From NCBI GenBank assembly GCA_946187555.1, contig CAMHQP010000004.1, forward strand, positions 1-59,350: DNA of 59,350 nt, written 5' to 3'. The notes beneath the pieces are model-generated. The model did not search any database. It saw only the letters and a program-made list of their open reading frames with translations, and was not told the DNA's origin. Below, in pieces: positions 27,065 through 36,800 of the stretch; position 1 is the stretch's first letter; the number at the start of each line of letters is the position of its first letter. Position numbers and translations under genes: made by a program. This DNA is from an uncultured Bacteroidales bacterium (GTDB lineage Bacteria > Bacteroidota > Bacteroidia > Bacteroidales > Paludibacteraceae).

Positions 27065-27978
27065 GTTCCTTGGGTTCTTATTACTATTCGATGCAACTTA
27101 TATACCAACCATGACCACCATCCGAAAAGCGGTTCTTTCTGCCATTCTCTCATAGCGCATTCCCGGCCTTGCGGGGTCACCCACGGTTGGTGCATCGCTT
27201 GCCAATGATAGCCGCACACCAGACGTTGTTGGTAGGTTGTCAAAGGCAGAAGGGAACGTACTTGCTGATAAATGTGGTGATCCTGAATACAATTCAGTCC
27301 CTGCCCCGCCGCCGCGATAGATACTTTTTGGGTATGCTGACGGAACTTATTGAGCGGTTCTGCCACAAAAGCCACCCGTCCTTGCCAGGCAATCCGGATC
27401 CAGAAGAGACGATCACCGCTTACCCGATACTGCACTACCTCAGCCATATCAACGGTATTGGCAGCCTCTCGGCGAAAGAGGACGGCACTGGCATTGCAGA
27501 TCGTATTCTCTCCTAATAAATGCCGAAGGACATAGGTCTTTCCGTCTATTGCGAAATCATGCAGAAAAGGCGCAGTAATACGTCGCGGTAGTGCGCGTCC
27601 GCGCTCATCGATACATCTGCTTTGCGCAAAGGCCAGTACGGCATCTTGGGTCTCCATCGCTGCCACTAAGCGGGAAAGCATCGTGGGGGCGGCCACGTCA
27701 TCACTCTCTGCAATCCATATATAGTCTCCGGTCGCTTGCCGGATGCCTCGTTGCCATTGGATAAAGGGGTTACCGGAATTGGTTTCCGAACGGAGAAAAG
27801 CCGTCACACGAGGATGCTTGGCATACGCACCGAGGATCGCAGCGCTCTCATCGGAAGAAGCATCATCCAGCAGGATTATTTCCATTTCCGGATAATCCTG
27901 CGCCAAGATACTATCTACACGCTCTTTGAGGTACGGAGCGTGGTTGTAATTAGGCACTATGACGCTTACTTTCTTCAC
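27052..27978 (-). CDS. Family 2 glycosyltransferase, probable GTG start
   Basis: VKKVSVIVPNYNHAPYLKERVDSIL; upstream ORF extension reads through the promoter/terminator region. Confidence 0.8.
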   Translation of the reverse strand: MKKVSVIVPNYNHAPYLKERVDSILAQDYPEMEIILLDDASSDESAAILGAYAKHPRVTAFLRSETNSGNPFIQWQRGIRQATGDYIWIAESDDVAAPTMLSRLVAAMETQDAVLAFAQSRCIDERGRALPRRITAPFLHDFAIDGKTYVLRHLLGENTICNASAVLFRREAANTVDMAEVVQYRVSGDRLFWIRIAWQGRVAFVAEPLNKFRQHTQKVSIAAAGQGLNCIQDHHIYQQVRSLLPLTTYQQRLVCGYHWQAMHQPWVTPQGRECAMREWQKEPLFGWWSWLVYKLHRIVIRTQGTCSI

Positions 27979-28039
27979 TGTTTCTTGTCCTTTCTGCGCA
28001 CAAAAGTGCGCAAAGGTACTACTTTTTTTTGATATACAC

Positions 28040-28071
28040 AAAAAAAAAGTCCAAAACTTTCGTTTTGGACT
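28040..28071 (-). terminator. Intrinsic terminator of rpsP
   Basis: AGTCCAAAAC-gaaa-GTTTTGGACT followed by T tract on minus strand; T tract merges into next promoter. Confidence 0.7.
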
Positions 28072-28096
28072 CATTTTCGCTGTTAAATGGAGCTTT

Positions 28097-28672
28097 TTAT
28101 GCTTCTGCTTCAGCAGCCGGTTCCTCTGCCGGAGCCTCGCCGTTAGCCTCAGCCTCAGCGGCAGCAGCCTCTTTGGCAGCCTCTTGAGCGGCAGCAGCCA
28201 ACTCAGCAGCGGCAGCAGCACGCTTCTCAGCGATCTTAGCAGCTTTGGCCTTGTTAGTCTCTACTTCTTGAGCGAGCAGAGCCTTCGCAGCAGCACGCTT
28301 CTTGTCTGCTTCTGCAGCGCTGATCTTACCATTCTTAGCATCTTTCTCAGCTTTCCAAGCGTCGAAACGCTTCTGAGCCTCTTCTTGGCTAAATGCGCCT
28401 TTGGCGACACCACCGTTCAGGTGCTTCATCAGCAGTACGCCCTCGTTCGAGAGGATAGTGCGTACGGTGTCTGTCGGTTGTGCTCCTACACCTACCCAGT
28501 ACAATGCGCGATCAAAATTGAGGATCACAGCTGCGGGGTTAGTGTTCGGGTTGAACGAACCGATACGTTCGATAATTTTGCCGTCACGCGGCGAGCGGCT
28601 GTCTGCTACTACGATGTGGTAGAAAGCGTAGTCTTTGTGACCATGACGAGCCAAACGAATCTTTGTTGCCAT
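28097..28672 (-). CDS. rpsP: 30S ribosomal protein S16 with Ala/Glu-rich C-terminal extension
   Basis: [42 protein letters not shown]. Confidence 0.95.
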   Translation of the reverse strand: MATKIRLARHGHKDYAFYHIVVADSRSPRDGKIIERIGSFNPNTNPAAVILNFDRALYWVGVGAQPTDTVRTILSNEGVLLMKHLNGGVAKGAFSQEEAQKRFDAWKAEKDAKNGKISAAEADKKRAAAKALLAQEVETNKAKAAKIAEKRAAAAAELAAAAQEAAKEAAAAEAEANGEAPAEEPAAEAEA

Positions 28673-28846
28673 TTAGTTTTGTTGTTTTATGGGCTTCGAA
28701 TTACGCGAATTCATGCCCGGGTTAGTAATAATGACGTGCTTTTTTCACGAAAAAGCGTGCAAAGGTACGACTATTTTTCGGAATACGCAAATTTTTCTTG
28801 CAATTTTCATTTATTTTTTGTAATTTTGCAGTCGATTTTGCAAAAT

Positions 28847-30313
28847 ATGCTTGTAAGCGATCCGAAAATAGAGAATCCTATTCTGCATCTGGTGGGTGAA
28901 ACAGCTGACCGGATGGGCTTGGAATGTTATGTCATCGGCGGGTGGGTGCGGGACTTATTCCTGCATCGTCCTTCGGATGATATCGACGTCGTGGTCGTTG
29001 GTTCGGGTATCGCGTTGGCGGAAGCAGTGGCCAAGAAACTCGGGCGCGGAGCGCATCTGTCGGTCTTCAAGACCTACGGTACAGCACAGGTAAAGAAAAG
29101 GTTACCGGTTACGGGTGACGGGTTACAGGAGATAGAGTTGGAGTTCGTGGGTGCACGGCGGGAGAGCTACACGCGCGACAGTCGCAATCCGATTGTAGAA
29201 GACGGGACGCTTCAGGAAGACCAGAACCGCCGGGACTTCACCATCAACGCCATGGCGATCTGTCTGAATAAGGCACGTTATGGGGAACTGCTTGATCCGT
29301 TTGACGGCATGGGAGATCTGGAGCGTTGTATCATCAAGACGCCGCTCGATCCGGATATCACGTTCAGCGACGATCCCCTGCGTATGATGCGGGCTATTCG
29401 TTTTGCCACGCAGTTGGGCTTTAACCTCGACGGCGAAACTTTCGATGCGATCGCGCGTAACAAAGAACGAATAGGTATCATCACGCGCGAGCGCATCGCA
29501 GAGGAGTTGAATAAGATCATGCTCAGCCGCCGGCCGTCGGAAGGCTTCATCTTGCTCGACAAAACCGGACTGCTGCCCCTTATTTTCCCGGAGTTAGCGG
29601 CGCTGAAAGGCATCGAGGTGAAGGAAGGTCGCGGGCATAAGGATGTGTTCTATCACACTTTGAAGGTACTGGATAACGTAGCAGAGTTACAGCGGTTACG
29701 GGTGACGGGTGACGGGTTACAGGAGAAAGATTTATGGCTTCGCTGGGCGGCACTGCTGCACGATATCGGCAAACCGAAGAGCAAGGCCTGGGATCCGCAT
29801 GCCGGTTGGACATTCCGCAACCACAATTATATCGGGGCAAAGATGGTGCCTAAGATCTTTGCGAAGATGAAACTGCCGCTGAACGAGAAGATGGAGTACG
29901 TTCGCAAGATGGTGGATCTGCACATGCGGCCGATCAACCTCATCGAAGACACCGTTACGGATAGTGCGGTAAGACGTTTGCTCTTCGAGGCAGGCGACGA
30001 CATCGAGGATCTGATGTTGCTTTGCGACGCGGATATCACGAGCCGCAACGAAGAGAAGAAAGCACGGTTCCATCAGAACTATCAACTCGTGCGGCAGAAG
30101 ATGGTGGAACTCGAAGAGCGGGATCGTATCCGTAATTTCCAACCGCCGGTAGATGGCATGGAGATCATGGAACTGTTCCATCTTGAACCCTGTTCGCTCG
30201 TGGGCGAACTCAAAGCGGCGATCAAGGATGCCATCTTGGATGGAGTCATCCCCAACGACCACGACGCCGCTAAAGCATTTGTTATAGAATTATGGCAGAA
30301 GAAACAGAAATAA
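28847..30313 (+). CDS. cca: CCA tRNA nucleotidyltransferase / HD domain protein; start trimmed
   Basis: [36 protein letters not shown] motif LLHDIGKP. Confidence 0.9.
   Translation: MLVSDPKIENPILHLVGETADRMGLECYVIGGWVRDLFLHRPSDDIDVVVVGSGIALAEAVAKKLGRGAHLSVFKTYGTAQVKKRLPVTGDGLQEIELEFVGARRESYTRDSRNPIVEDGTLQEDQNRRDFTINAMAICLNKARYGELLDPFDGMGDLERCIIKTPLDPDITFSDDPLRMMRAIRFATQLGFNLDGETFDAIARNKERIGIITRERIAEELNKIMLSRRPSEGFILLDKTGLLPLIFPELAALKGIEVKEGRGHKDVFYHTLKVLDNVAELQRLRVTGDGLQEKDLWLRWAALLHDIGKPKSKAWDPHAGWTFRNHNYIGAKMVPKIFAKMKLPLNEKMEYVRKMVDLHMRPINLIEDTVTDSAVRRLLFEAGDDIEDLMLLCDADITSRNEEKKARFHQNYQLVRQKMVELEERDRIRNFQPPVDGMEIMELFHLEPCSLVGELKAAIKDAILDGVIPNDHDAAKAFVIELWQKKQK
29100..29127. repeat. 7-nt tandem array in cca, site 1
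   Basis: GGTTACC GGTTACG GGTGACG GGTTACA. Confidence 0.8.
29694..29721. repeat. 7-nt tandem array in cca, site 2
   Basis: GGTTACG GGTGACG GGTGACG GGTTACA. Confidence 0.8.
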
Positions 30314-32214
30314 CGAAAACCGCCGTAGCATACGGCGAAGAGAACATTATCCACTTGGATGACATGGAACATATCCGGCGTCGTCCGGGTATGTACATCG
30401 GTAAACTCGGCGACGGCAGTCACTCCGACGACGGCATCTATGTGCTCATCAAAGAGAGTATCGACAACTCAATTGATGAGTTCCGTATGGGTGAAGGCAA
30501 GGTCATCGAAGTCGATGTCCAAGACGGTCGTGTACGCGTACGTGACTACGGCCGCGGTATACCCTTGGGCAAACTGGTCGAAGTGGTCAGTGTGCTCAAT
30601 ACCGGTGGCAAGTACGACAGCAAGGCTTTCCATAAGTCCGTCGGTCTGAATGGTGTGGGTACCAAAGCCGTCAACGCGCTGTCGAGTTTCTTTGCCGTCG
30701 AGTCCTACCGCGAGGGTAAGATGCGTCGGGCAGAGTTCGCGCAGGGTAAGTTGACCAAGGACACCGATATCGTCGATTATAACGGCAACGAGAAACGCGG
30801 TACGATCATTGAGTTCGTGCCCGATGACAGCAAGGGACTTTTCGAGAACTACCATTTCCGCGATGACTATATCGAGGAGTTGCTGCGTAACTACGCGTAT
30901 TTGAACACTGGTCTGACGCTGGTTTATAACGGCAAGAAATTCGTGAGCAAGAACGGTCTCTTGGATCTCTTAACAGAGAACATGACTGTGCCGTCGCTCT
31001 ACCCGATCATTCACCTCAAAGGCGAAGATATCGAGATTGCATTGACCCATACCGACCAGAACGGCGATGAGTATTTCTCCTTCGTTAACGGTCAGCATAC
31101 CATCCAAGGCGGTACCCATCAAGCCGCTTATCGCGAGGCAATCGGACGTACGATTAAGGAGTTCTTTAACAAGAACCAGGAGTTGTCGGACATCCGTAAC
31201 GGCGTGGTAGGTGCGATCGCCATCAACGTAGAGGAACCGGTTTTCGAGAGCCAGACCAAAGTGAAACTCGGCTCGAAGGACATGAGTCCTACCGGTGGGG
31301 TCGGTATCAATAAGTTCGTCAACGATTTCGTCAAGCAGCATCTGGATAACTACCTGCACAAGAACCCGCAGACCGTGGAGATCATGCTGCAGAAGATCCA
31401 AGACTCCGAGAAAGAGCGCAAGGCGATAGCGGCAGTAAGTAAAGTAGCTCGTGAGCGTGCGAAAAAGAACCTCGTCAATAATCCCAAACTGCGTGACTGC
31501 CAGATCCACCTCAACGACACCAAGCCCGTTAAGTCTTCCAAAGATGCGGATGACGATCTGCGTTTGGAGAGCAGTATCTTCATCACCGAGGGTCTGTCTG
31601 CATCGGGTTCGATCACCAAGAGCCGTGATGTCCGCACGCAAGCCGTGTTCTCGCTCCGCGGCAAACCCCTCAACTGCTACGGGCTGACCAAATCGGTGGT
31701 GTATGAGAACGAAGAGTTCAACTGCCTGCAGTCGGCGCTCAATATCGAAGACGGCCTGGATGAGTTGCGTTACAACAAAGTGATCATCGCGACCGATGCC
31801 GATGTGGACGGTATGCACATTCGCCTGCTGATGCTCACCTTCTTCCTGCAGTTCTTCCCCGACCTCGTCAAGAAAGGTCACGTCTATATCCTCCAGACCC
31901 CGCTCTTCCGCGTGAAGGACAAGAATAACATCATCTATTGCTATTCCGAAGAGGAGCGCCAGAAGGCACTCAATAAGATCAAGAACCCCGAGATCACGCG
32001 ATTCAAAGGACTCGGAGAGATCTCGCCGGATGAGTTCAAGGGCTTCATCGGTCAAGGTATCCGTCTGGATCAAGTGACCCTGCGTAAGGAAGATGCGGTG
32101 AACGAGTTACTGGCTTACTACATGGGTAAGAACACCACCGAGCGCCAGCAGTTCATCATCGACAACCTCGTTATCGAAGAAGACAGGGTGGATAATGATG
32201 AAATGATGGAATGA
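30292..32214 (+). CDS. parE: DNA topoisomerase IV subunit B (type IIA)
   Basis: [39 protein letters not shown]; overlaps cca end by 22 nt. Confidence 0.88.
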   Translation: MAEETEITKTAVAYGEENIIHLDDMEHIRRRPGMYIGKLGDGSHSDDGIYVLIKESIDNSIDEFRMGEGKVIEVDVQDGRVRVRDYGRGIPLGKLVEVVSVLNTGGKYDSKAFHKSVGLNGVGTKAVNALSSFFAVESYREGKMRRAEFAQGKLTKDTDIVDYNGNEKRGTIIEFVPDDSKGLFENYHFRDDYIEELLRNYAYLNTGLTLVYNGKKFVSKNGLLDLLTENMTVPSLYPIIHLKGEDIEIALTHTDQNGDEYFSFVNGQHTIQGGTHQAAYREAIGRTIKEFFNKNQELSDIRNGVVGAIAINVEEPVFESQTKVKLGSKDMSPTGGVGINKFVNDFVKQHLDNYLHKNPQTVEIMLQKIQDSEKERKAIAAVSKVARERAKKNLVNNPKLRDCQIHLNDTKPVKSSKDADDDLRLESSIFITEGLSASGSITKSRDVRTQAVFSLRGKPLNCYGLTKSVVYENEEFNCLQSALNIEDGLDELRYNKVIIATDADVDGMHIRLLMLTFFLQFFPDLVKKGHVYILQTPLFRVKDKNNIIYCYSEEERQKALNKIKNPEITRFKGLGEISPDEFKGFIGQGIRLDQVTLRKEDAVNELLAYYMGKNTTERQQFIIDNLVIEEDRVDNDEMME

Positions 32215-32225
32215 TGAAATGATGA
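32194..32225. repeat. 8-nt tandem array at parE stop / next ATG
   Basis: AATGATGA AATGATGG AATGATGA AATGATGA. Confidence 0.85.
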
Positions 32226-32226
32226 A

Positions 32227-32409
32227 ATGAAAGCACTCATTGCGTTCATAGTCATGGCGGTGTTGATCCTCGTGCTGATCGAGATCAACGAACGTATCAA
32301 AGCGAAGCGTCCCAAGCAAGACTGTCCGCAAAATAAACCCGAGCAGGAAGATTGCTCGGGTTGCGGATTGTTAGAGGTTTGCGACAAGAAGTCTACTCCC
32401 TCACGGTGA
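32227..32409 (+). CDS. Small membrane protein with Cys-rich C-terminus (60 aa)
   Basis: One TM helix then CPQNKPEQEDCSGCGLLEVC; immediately follows parE. Confidence 0.5.
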   Translation: MKALIAFIVMAVLILVLIEINERIKAKRPKQDCPQNKPEQEDCSGCGLLEVCDKKSTPSR

Positions 32410-33118
32410 TATGGAAACAACTTTGTTTCCATTCATACTTAACGTATATCTTCCCCGCTCGCTGATGGTTCAGTAGCACTTGTCCCAAGACCAACTTGAG
32501 ATTATCTTCGTGCATGTACATATGCGTGCGCGTCACTTTATCATAACGCATATACGCGAGATCGAAGGTGGTGCCGTAGCAGTGACAAGACTGCGTGGTG
32601 GAGTTGATATTACCGCTGCGTTGCAGGTACTTCACATCTTCTTGCGTGCGCAGTACGGACGTCACATAGAATCGGTAATGCGGCAAACCGTTGCGCTGTA
32701 AAATATCTGCCCACTCAGCTCCGATAGCGTCCAGTTCCCGCTTGGCGGAAGGGATGAGGTACGGCACGGAATGCGTCAAACTATCCACGATATAGTTCTC
32801 ATTGGTCTTGATCTCCACGAGACTCTTACGCATTGAGGCGGCATCAGCTCTATCCTTCGGCGGACGCGGCAAACCGATACGAGAGGCCGTCGCATGTTGC
32901 TTGAGTTGCAGGTCATTAAACTTAATCCGGTAATCAAACGTCCGCCCGGGATACCAAACAAGGCTGTCTTCTACTATTTCTTCCTCAGCCTGCGGCGTTG
33001 GAGAGCCGCAGCCGAGGAAGAAGACCGTTAAGACTGTAAGACCGGCTGCCAGCAGCCTGTAAGACCACTTCGTTGTTAGACCGGCCTTCGGCCTGTTAGA
33101 TAGACCACTCAAAGCCAT
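32393..33118 (-). CDS. DUF5715-like lipoprotein, M15 peptidase-like; start trimmed
   Basis: Lipobox [22 protein letters not shown]...[13 protein letters not shown] resembles SxHxxGxAxD. Confidence 0.65.
   Translation of the reverse strand: MALSGLSNRPKAGLTTKWSYRLLAAGLTVLTVFFLGCGSPTPQAEEEIVEDSLVWYPGRTFDYRIKFNDLQLKQHATASRIGLPRPPKDRADAASMRKSLVEIKTNENYIVDSLTHSVPYLIPSAKRELDAIGAEWADILQRNGLPHYRFYVTSVLRTQEDVKYLQRSGNINSTTQSCHCYGTTFDLAYMRYDKVTRTHMYMHEDNLKLVLGQVLLNHQRAGKIYVKYEWKQSCFHITVRE
33035..33106. repeat. Hairpin-bearing interspersed repeat at cysS/DUF5715 junction
   Basis: TGTWAGACC repeated at 33035, 33058, 33074 and (extended) 33094; hairpins GGCTGC-CA-GCAGCC and GGCC-TTC-GGCC. Confidence 0.65.
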
Positions 33119-34577
33119 CCTTGGTATCTTTGATTTGGAAACCGAGAGCGGTGAGTTCGTTACGGATCTTATCGCTGGTAGCCCAGTCTTTGTTCTGCTT
33201 GGCTTGGAGACGGATACCGAGGAGCAGATCGATGGCACCGTTAAAGGCTTTCTGTTTGCCGGCCCCCTCCGACTCCCCCATGGAGGGGGAGAGAGCCGAT
33301 TCCAGACGCAGACCGAGAATGTCGATGGCGAAGGTCTTCCATACCTCACGAAGTTCTTGGAGGTCGGCTTCGGAGATCGTGCCCTTGCCGTCAAAGACGG
33401 TGTTGATAGCACGCGTGGAATCGAAGAGCGCAGCGATCACAAACGGTGTATTCAGATCATCGTCCATCGCCTCTTGGCAATGCTGACGCAGACCGGCCAC
33501 CTCTACCGTCGTTTCCTTGCCTGCCTGCAGTTTGCCGAGTCTTGCATAGGCTTCCTGCATGCGCTGGAGACCTTTCTCTGCGGCCTCTAATGCCTCCGAC
33601 GAGAAGTCCACCGTCGAACGGTAGTGCGCCTGGAGGATGAAGAAACGGATGACCATCGGTCCGAAGGGCTTGGAGAGCAGCGGGTGTTCGCCCTTGAAGA
33701 ACTGCTCGAGGGTGATGAAGTTATTGTAACTCTTACCCATCTTCTTGCCGGCGATGGTGATCATGTTGTTATGCATCCAGTAGTGGACAGTCTCGTGACC
33801 GAGCGCTGCGCACGACTGCGCAATCTCTGCCTCGTGGTGCGGGAAGATGAGATCGAGTCCGCCGCCGTGGATGTCGAACCGTTCGCCGAGGTATTTGGTT
33901 CCCATCGTGGAGCACTCCATATGCCAACCCGGGAAGCCTTCGCTCCACGGACTTGGCCAATGCATGATATGCTCGGGTGCAGCTTTTTTCCAAAGGGCGA
34001 AATCGTAGGAGTGTTTCTTCTCTTCCTGACCGTCTAACTCGCGGGTCTCGGTAACGATATCGTTGAGGTTACGTCCGCTGAGTTTGCCATATGGATAGTC
34101 CTTGGCGTATTTCTCCACATCCATATAAACAGAACCGTTGGAGACATATGCGTAGCCCTTATCGAGGATCTTCTGCACAAAAGCAATCTGCTCAATGATA
34201 TGTCCGGAGGCATGCGGCTCAATAGACGGCGGCAACACATTGAGCGCTGCCATGTCGCGATGATAGCGGTTGGTGTAGTACTGCACGACCTCCATCGGTT
34301 CGAGTTGCTCAAGCCGCGCTTTCTTGGCTATCTTATCCTCGCCTTCGTCGGCATCATGCTCGAGGTGTCCCACATCGGTGATGTTGCGCACATAGCGCAC
34401 CTTATAACCGAGGTACTGCAGATAGCGGTACAGCAGATCGAAGGTGATGGCCGGTCGCGCATGTCCGAGATGGGCATCGCCATAGACGGTAGGCCCGCAG
34501 ACATACATGCCTACGTGTCCCTCGTGTAGGGGTTTGAAGGTCTCTTTGAGTCGAGTTAATGAGTTGTATATATCCAT
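33096..34577 (-). CDS. cysS: Cysteinyl-tRNA synthetase
   Basis: [38 protein letters not shown]. Confidence 0.95.
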   Translation of the reverse strand: MDIYNSLTRLKETFKPLHEGHVGMYVCGPTVYGDAHLGHARPAITFDLLYRYLQYLGYKVRYVRNITDVGHLEHDADEGEDKIAKKARLEQLEPMEVVQYYTNRYHRDMAALNVLPPSIEPHASGHIIEQIAFVQKILDKGYAYVSNGSVYMDVEKYAKDYPYGKLSGRNLNDIVTETRELDGQEEKKHSYDFALWKKAAPEHIMHWPSPWSEGFPGWHMECSTMGTKYLGERFDIHGGGLDLIFPHHEAEIAQSCAALGHETVHYWMHNNMITIAGKKMGKSYNNFITLEQFFKGEHPLLSKPFGPMVIRFFILQAHYRSTVDFSSEALEAAEKGLQRMQEAYARLGKLQAGKETTVEVAGLRQHCQEAMDDDLNTPFVIAALFDSTRAINTVFDGKGTISEADLQELREVWKTFAIDILGLRLESALSPSMGESEGAGKQKAFNGAIDLLLGIRLQAKQNKDWATSDKIRNELTALGFQIKDTKDGFEWSI

Positions 34578-34683
34578 AAAAAAATAGAGTCTCTTATTCT
34601 TAAACGTATTTTGGGTGCAAAATTACAGCTTTTTTTTGACATATGCAAATATCAGGGCAGAAATATGCAAAATAGATCTAATA

Positions 34684-36795
34684 TTACTCATTCTTGAAGC
34701 CGTAGCCGTTTTGGAAACCTCCGGTGGAGAGAATCTGCGGAGTGAAGGGCCAGAGGTATATGGGGGCATGCGTGTAGTCGTAATCGTAGAAGAGGTATGT
34801 GTAATACTCATCTTCGTACTTGACGATATCCGTTCCCCAGTCTTGCGGGGTGTAGCCCTCAGCCTCCAAGGCGCTTATTTCACTGGAACTGAGAGGCTTG
34901 AAGAGTCCTTTTATCGCCAAATTGGTCAAGGTATCTCCTTTATATACGCAGCCTAATTCTTCCCAATTATCCTTCTGTCCTCGCCATCCGGGGTAAAGGA
35001 GGGGATCATCTTCTTGTCCTTCCGGGCATTGGGCGGTAAGGCGGTAACCTTTCTCCTTTTTGGCGTTCACCATCTTGGTATAGACGGTGTTGCTGATGGT
35101 ATTTCCGTTCTCAAAGGTGTAATATCCGTTCGCTTTGAGTCCGTCAATCATCGCGCGCGTCAGATCCTTGATATATTTGATTTTCACTGGCAGAAGTCCT
35201 GTACGAATAAGGGTGAAGCGTCTGTCACCCTCCGCTGCGAACTCAAATCCCCGTTCCTGAATGATAGCATTGAGGAGTGATCCTTCCTGTGCGATGAAAG
35301 CATCTGTTTTGGCTTTCGCTGCATCTCCGAAAGCACGATTACGTATCAAGTCCAGATAGGTACGCGCTTCACCGTTGTCGCCCAAAGCGGCACATGCTTC
35401 CGCGTAGCCGAGGTACATCTCCGAAAGCCGCATGTAGGGTCCGTTGATGCCTGACATGCGCTGTGCTTTCACCCATGGATGGGCTTGTCGGTTCTCGTCC
35501 CACTTATTGAAGGAGAGTCCGCCTCCGTTGGCCTTGGAGTTCGGCACAAAGGGGATCAGTTTCTCGTTTCCTGCGCCATCAGATCCTGTTACAGTTACGG
35601 CAACGTCCCGTCGTTTGTCCTGCGGGTCGAAAACACCATAATAGAAAGCCGGATTGACGCGTCCCTGTCCGTAGGCTTTGCAGGGATAAGCGTTCTTGGA
35701 ACCACCGTTGGAAGGCCGTCCGAAGGAATACGGACGGGCATCGTTGACGATGCCTTGTTGCATGGGATATTCGTATATCGACTCATCCGCGTACATTCCA
35801 TCACCGTCCATCATCTGCTGGAAGAAATACTGGTAAGGGTTGTTGTATATTCGCCCGTTCGCCTCATCAGCACGCGGGTCTGTCTCATGGAAAACAGCAG
35901 TTCCCAGATGCTCCGAAAAGGCTTTGTGGAAATACGTTTTCGCGAGAGAATAAAAACGCTGCCAATCGGCACGACGGGCATATGTTGCGTCATTATTAGT
36001 TGTTCCTAACTGCTCATACGCAATAGTGTTTCCTTTAAGATCCTTGCGTACGATGTCATTGCGTCGTGTCTGGTAGCCTCCCGCTTCGAGTGCCATGCGC
36101 CCGATCAGACCATCCACATAGGTCTGCGAGAAGCGGCTTTTGATATTCACGGGACTCATGACGGGTTCCACTTTCTGCAACTCCTCCAAACATTTCTCAT
36201 AGATCCAGTCGCGCCCTACCAATCCCTGCGCCACCTCGCCTATTCGGTTGTTATAGGGTACATCTCCGAAGTTCTTAATCAACTCGCGATAGGCAGTGGC
36301 ACGCATGGCAACCGCTTCACCGTATAGCTGTCCCATTTCCGAAGGCTTGCCGTTGATCATCGATTCATAGTCGTCTCTCGCCTCGACCGCCTCCGTGATT
36401 GCGTTGGAGACGGCGATGATCTTATAGAGGCTGGCGAAGATATCGTCCTCTTTCAGATAGGACAGCAAGCCATACTGTGAGGCATAATTGCCGTTCTGAT
36501 AGAGACATTCTGGCCAATGCCGTCCGGGCTGGTTGGTGAAAGCTTCGGGATGACGTGTGATGTCCGAACCGGGTACATCGGCTCCGTACCATAGTCCGTC
36601 CCCGAACACTTTGTTTTGCGCGCAATCACGCCACGTCTCGTACAAACCACTCATTGCCATGCGTATATTCGCTTCGGATGACGTCACAAAATCACCATCC
36701 ATCGTAGATGCCGAGCGGGTTTCTAAAAAATCATGGCAAGCAGGAAATATTCCGACGAACATAAATATCAATGTTGTATAGATAGTTCTTTTCAT
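34684..36795 (-). CDS. SusD/RagB-like nutrient-binding lipoprotein
   Basis: Signal/lipobox FPAC, RAFGDAAK and RGFEFAAEGDRRFTLIRTG typical of SusD/RagB. Confidence 0.85.
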   Translation of the reverse strand: MKRTIYTTLIFMFVGIFPACHDFLETRSASTMDGDFVTSSEANIRMAMSGLYETWRDCAQNKVFGDGLWYGADVPGSDITRHPEAFTNQPGRHWPECLYQNGNYASQYGLLSYLKEDDIFASLYKIIAVSNAITEAVEARDDYESMINGKPSEMGQLYGEAVAMRATAYRELIKNFGDVPYNNRIGEVAQGLVGRDWIYEKCLEELQKVEPVMSPVNIKSRFSQTYVDGLIGRMALEAGGYQTRRNDIVRKDLKGNTIAYEQLGTTNNDATYARRADWQRFYSLAKTYFHKAFSEHLGTAVFHETDPRADEANGRIYNNPYQYFFQQMMDGDGMYADESIYEYPMQQGIVNDARPYSFGRPSNGGSKNAYPCKAYGQGRVNPAFYYGVFDPQDKRRDVAVTVTGSDGAGNEKLIPFVPNSKANGGGLSFNKWDENRQAHPWVKAQRMSGINGPYMRLSEMYLGYAEACAALGDNGEARTYLDLIRNRAFGDAAKAKTDAFIAQEGSLLNAIIQERGFEFAAEGDRRFTLIRTGLLPVKIKYIKDLTRAMIDGLKANGYYTFENGNTISNTVYTKMVNAKKEKGYRLTAQCPEGQEDDPLLYPGWRGQKDNWEELGCVYKGDTLTNLAIKGLFKPLSSSEISALEAEGYTPQDWGTDIVKYEDEYYTYLFYDYDYTHAPIYLWPFTPQILSTGGFQNGYGFKNE

Positions 36796-36800
36796 ATGGC

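Noticed and set aside
28097-28672. Ala/Glu-rich C-terminus of S16 as unusual
   Set aside because: Long low-complexity S16 extensions are common in Bacteroidetes.
27959-28846. Long N-terminal extension of the cca ORF
   Set aside because: Reads antisense through rpsP and across the promoter; CCA enzyme homology begins at [11 protein letters not shown].
30970-32073. 367-aa ORF antisense to parE
   Set aside because: parE is unambiguous; antisense ORF has no motif support.
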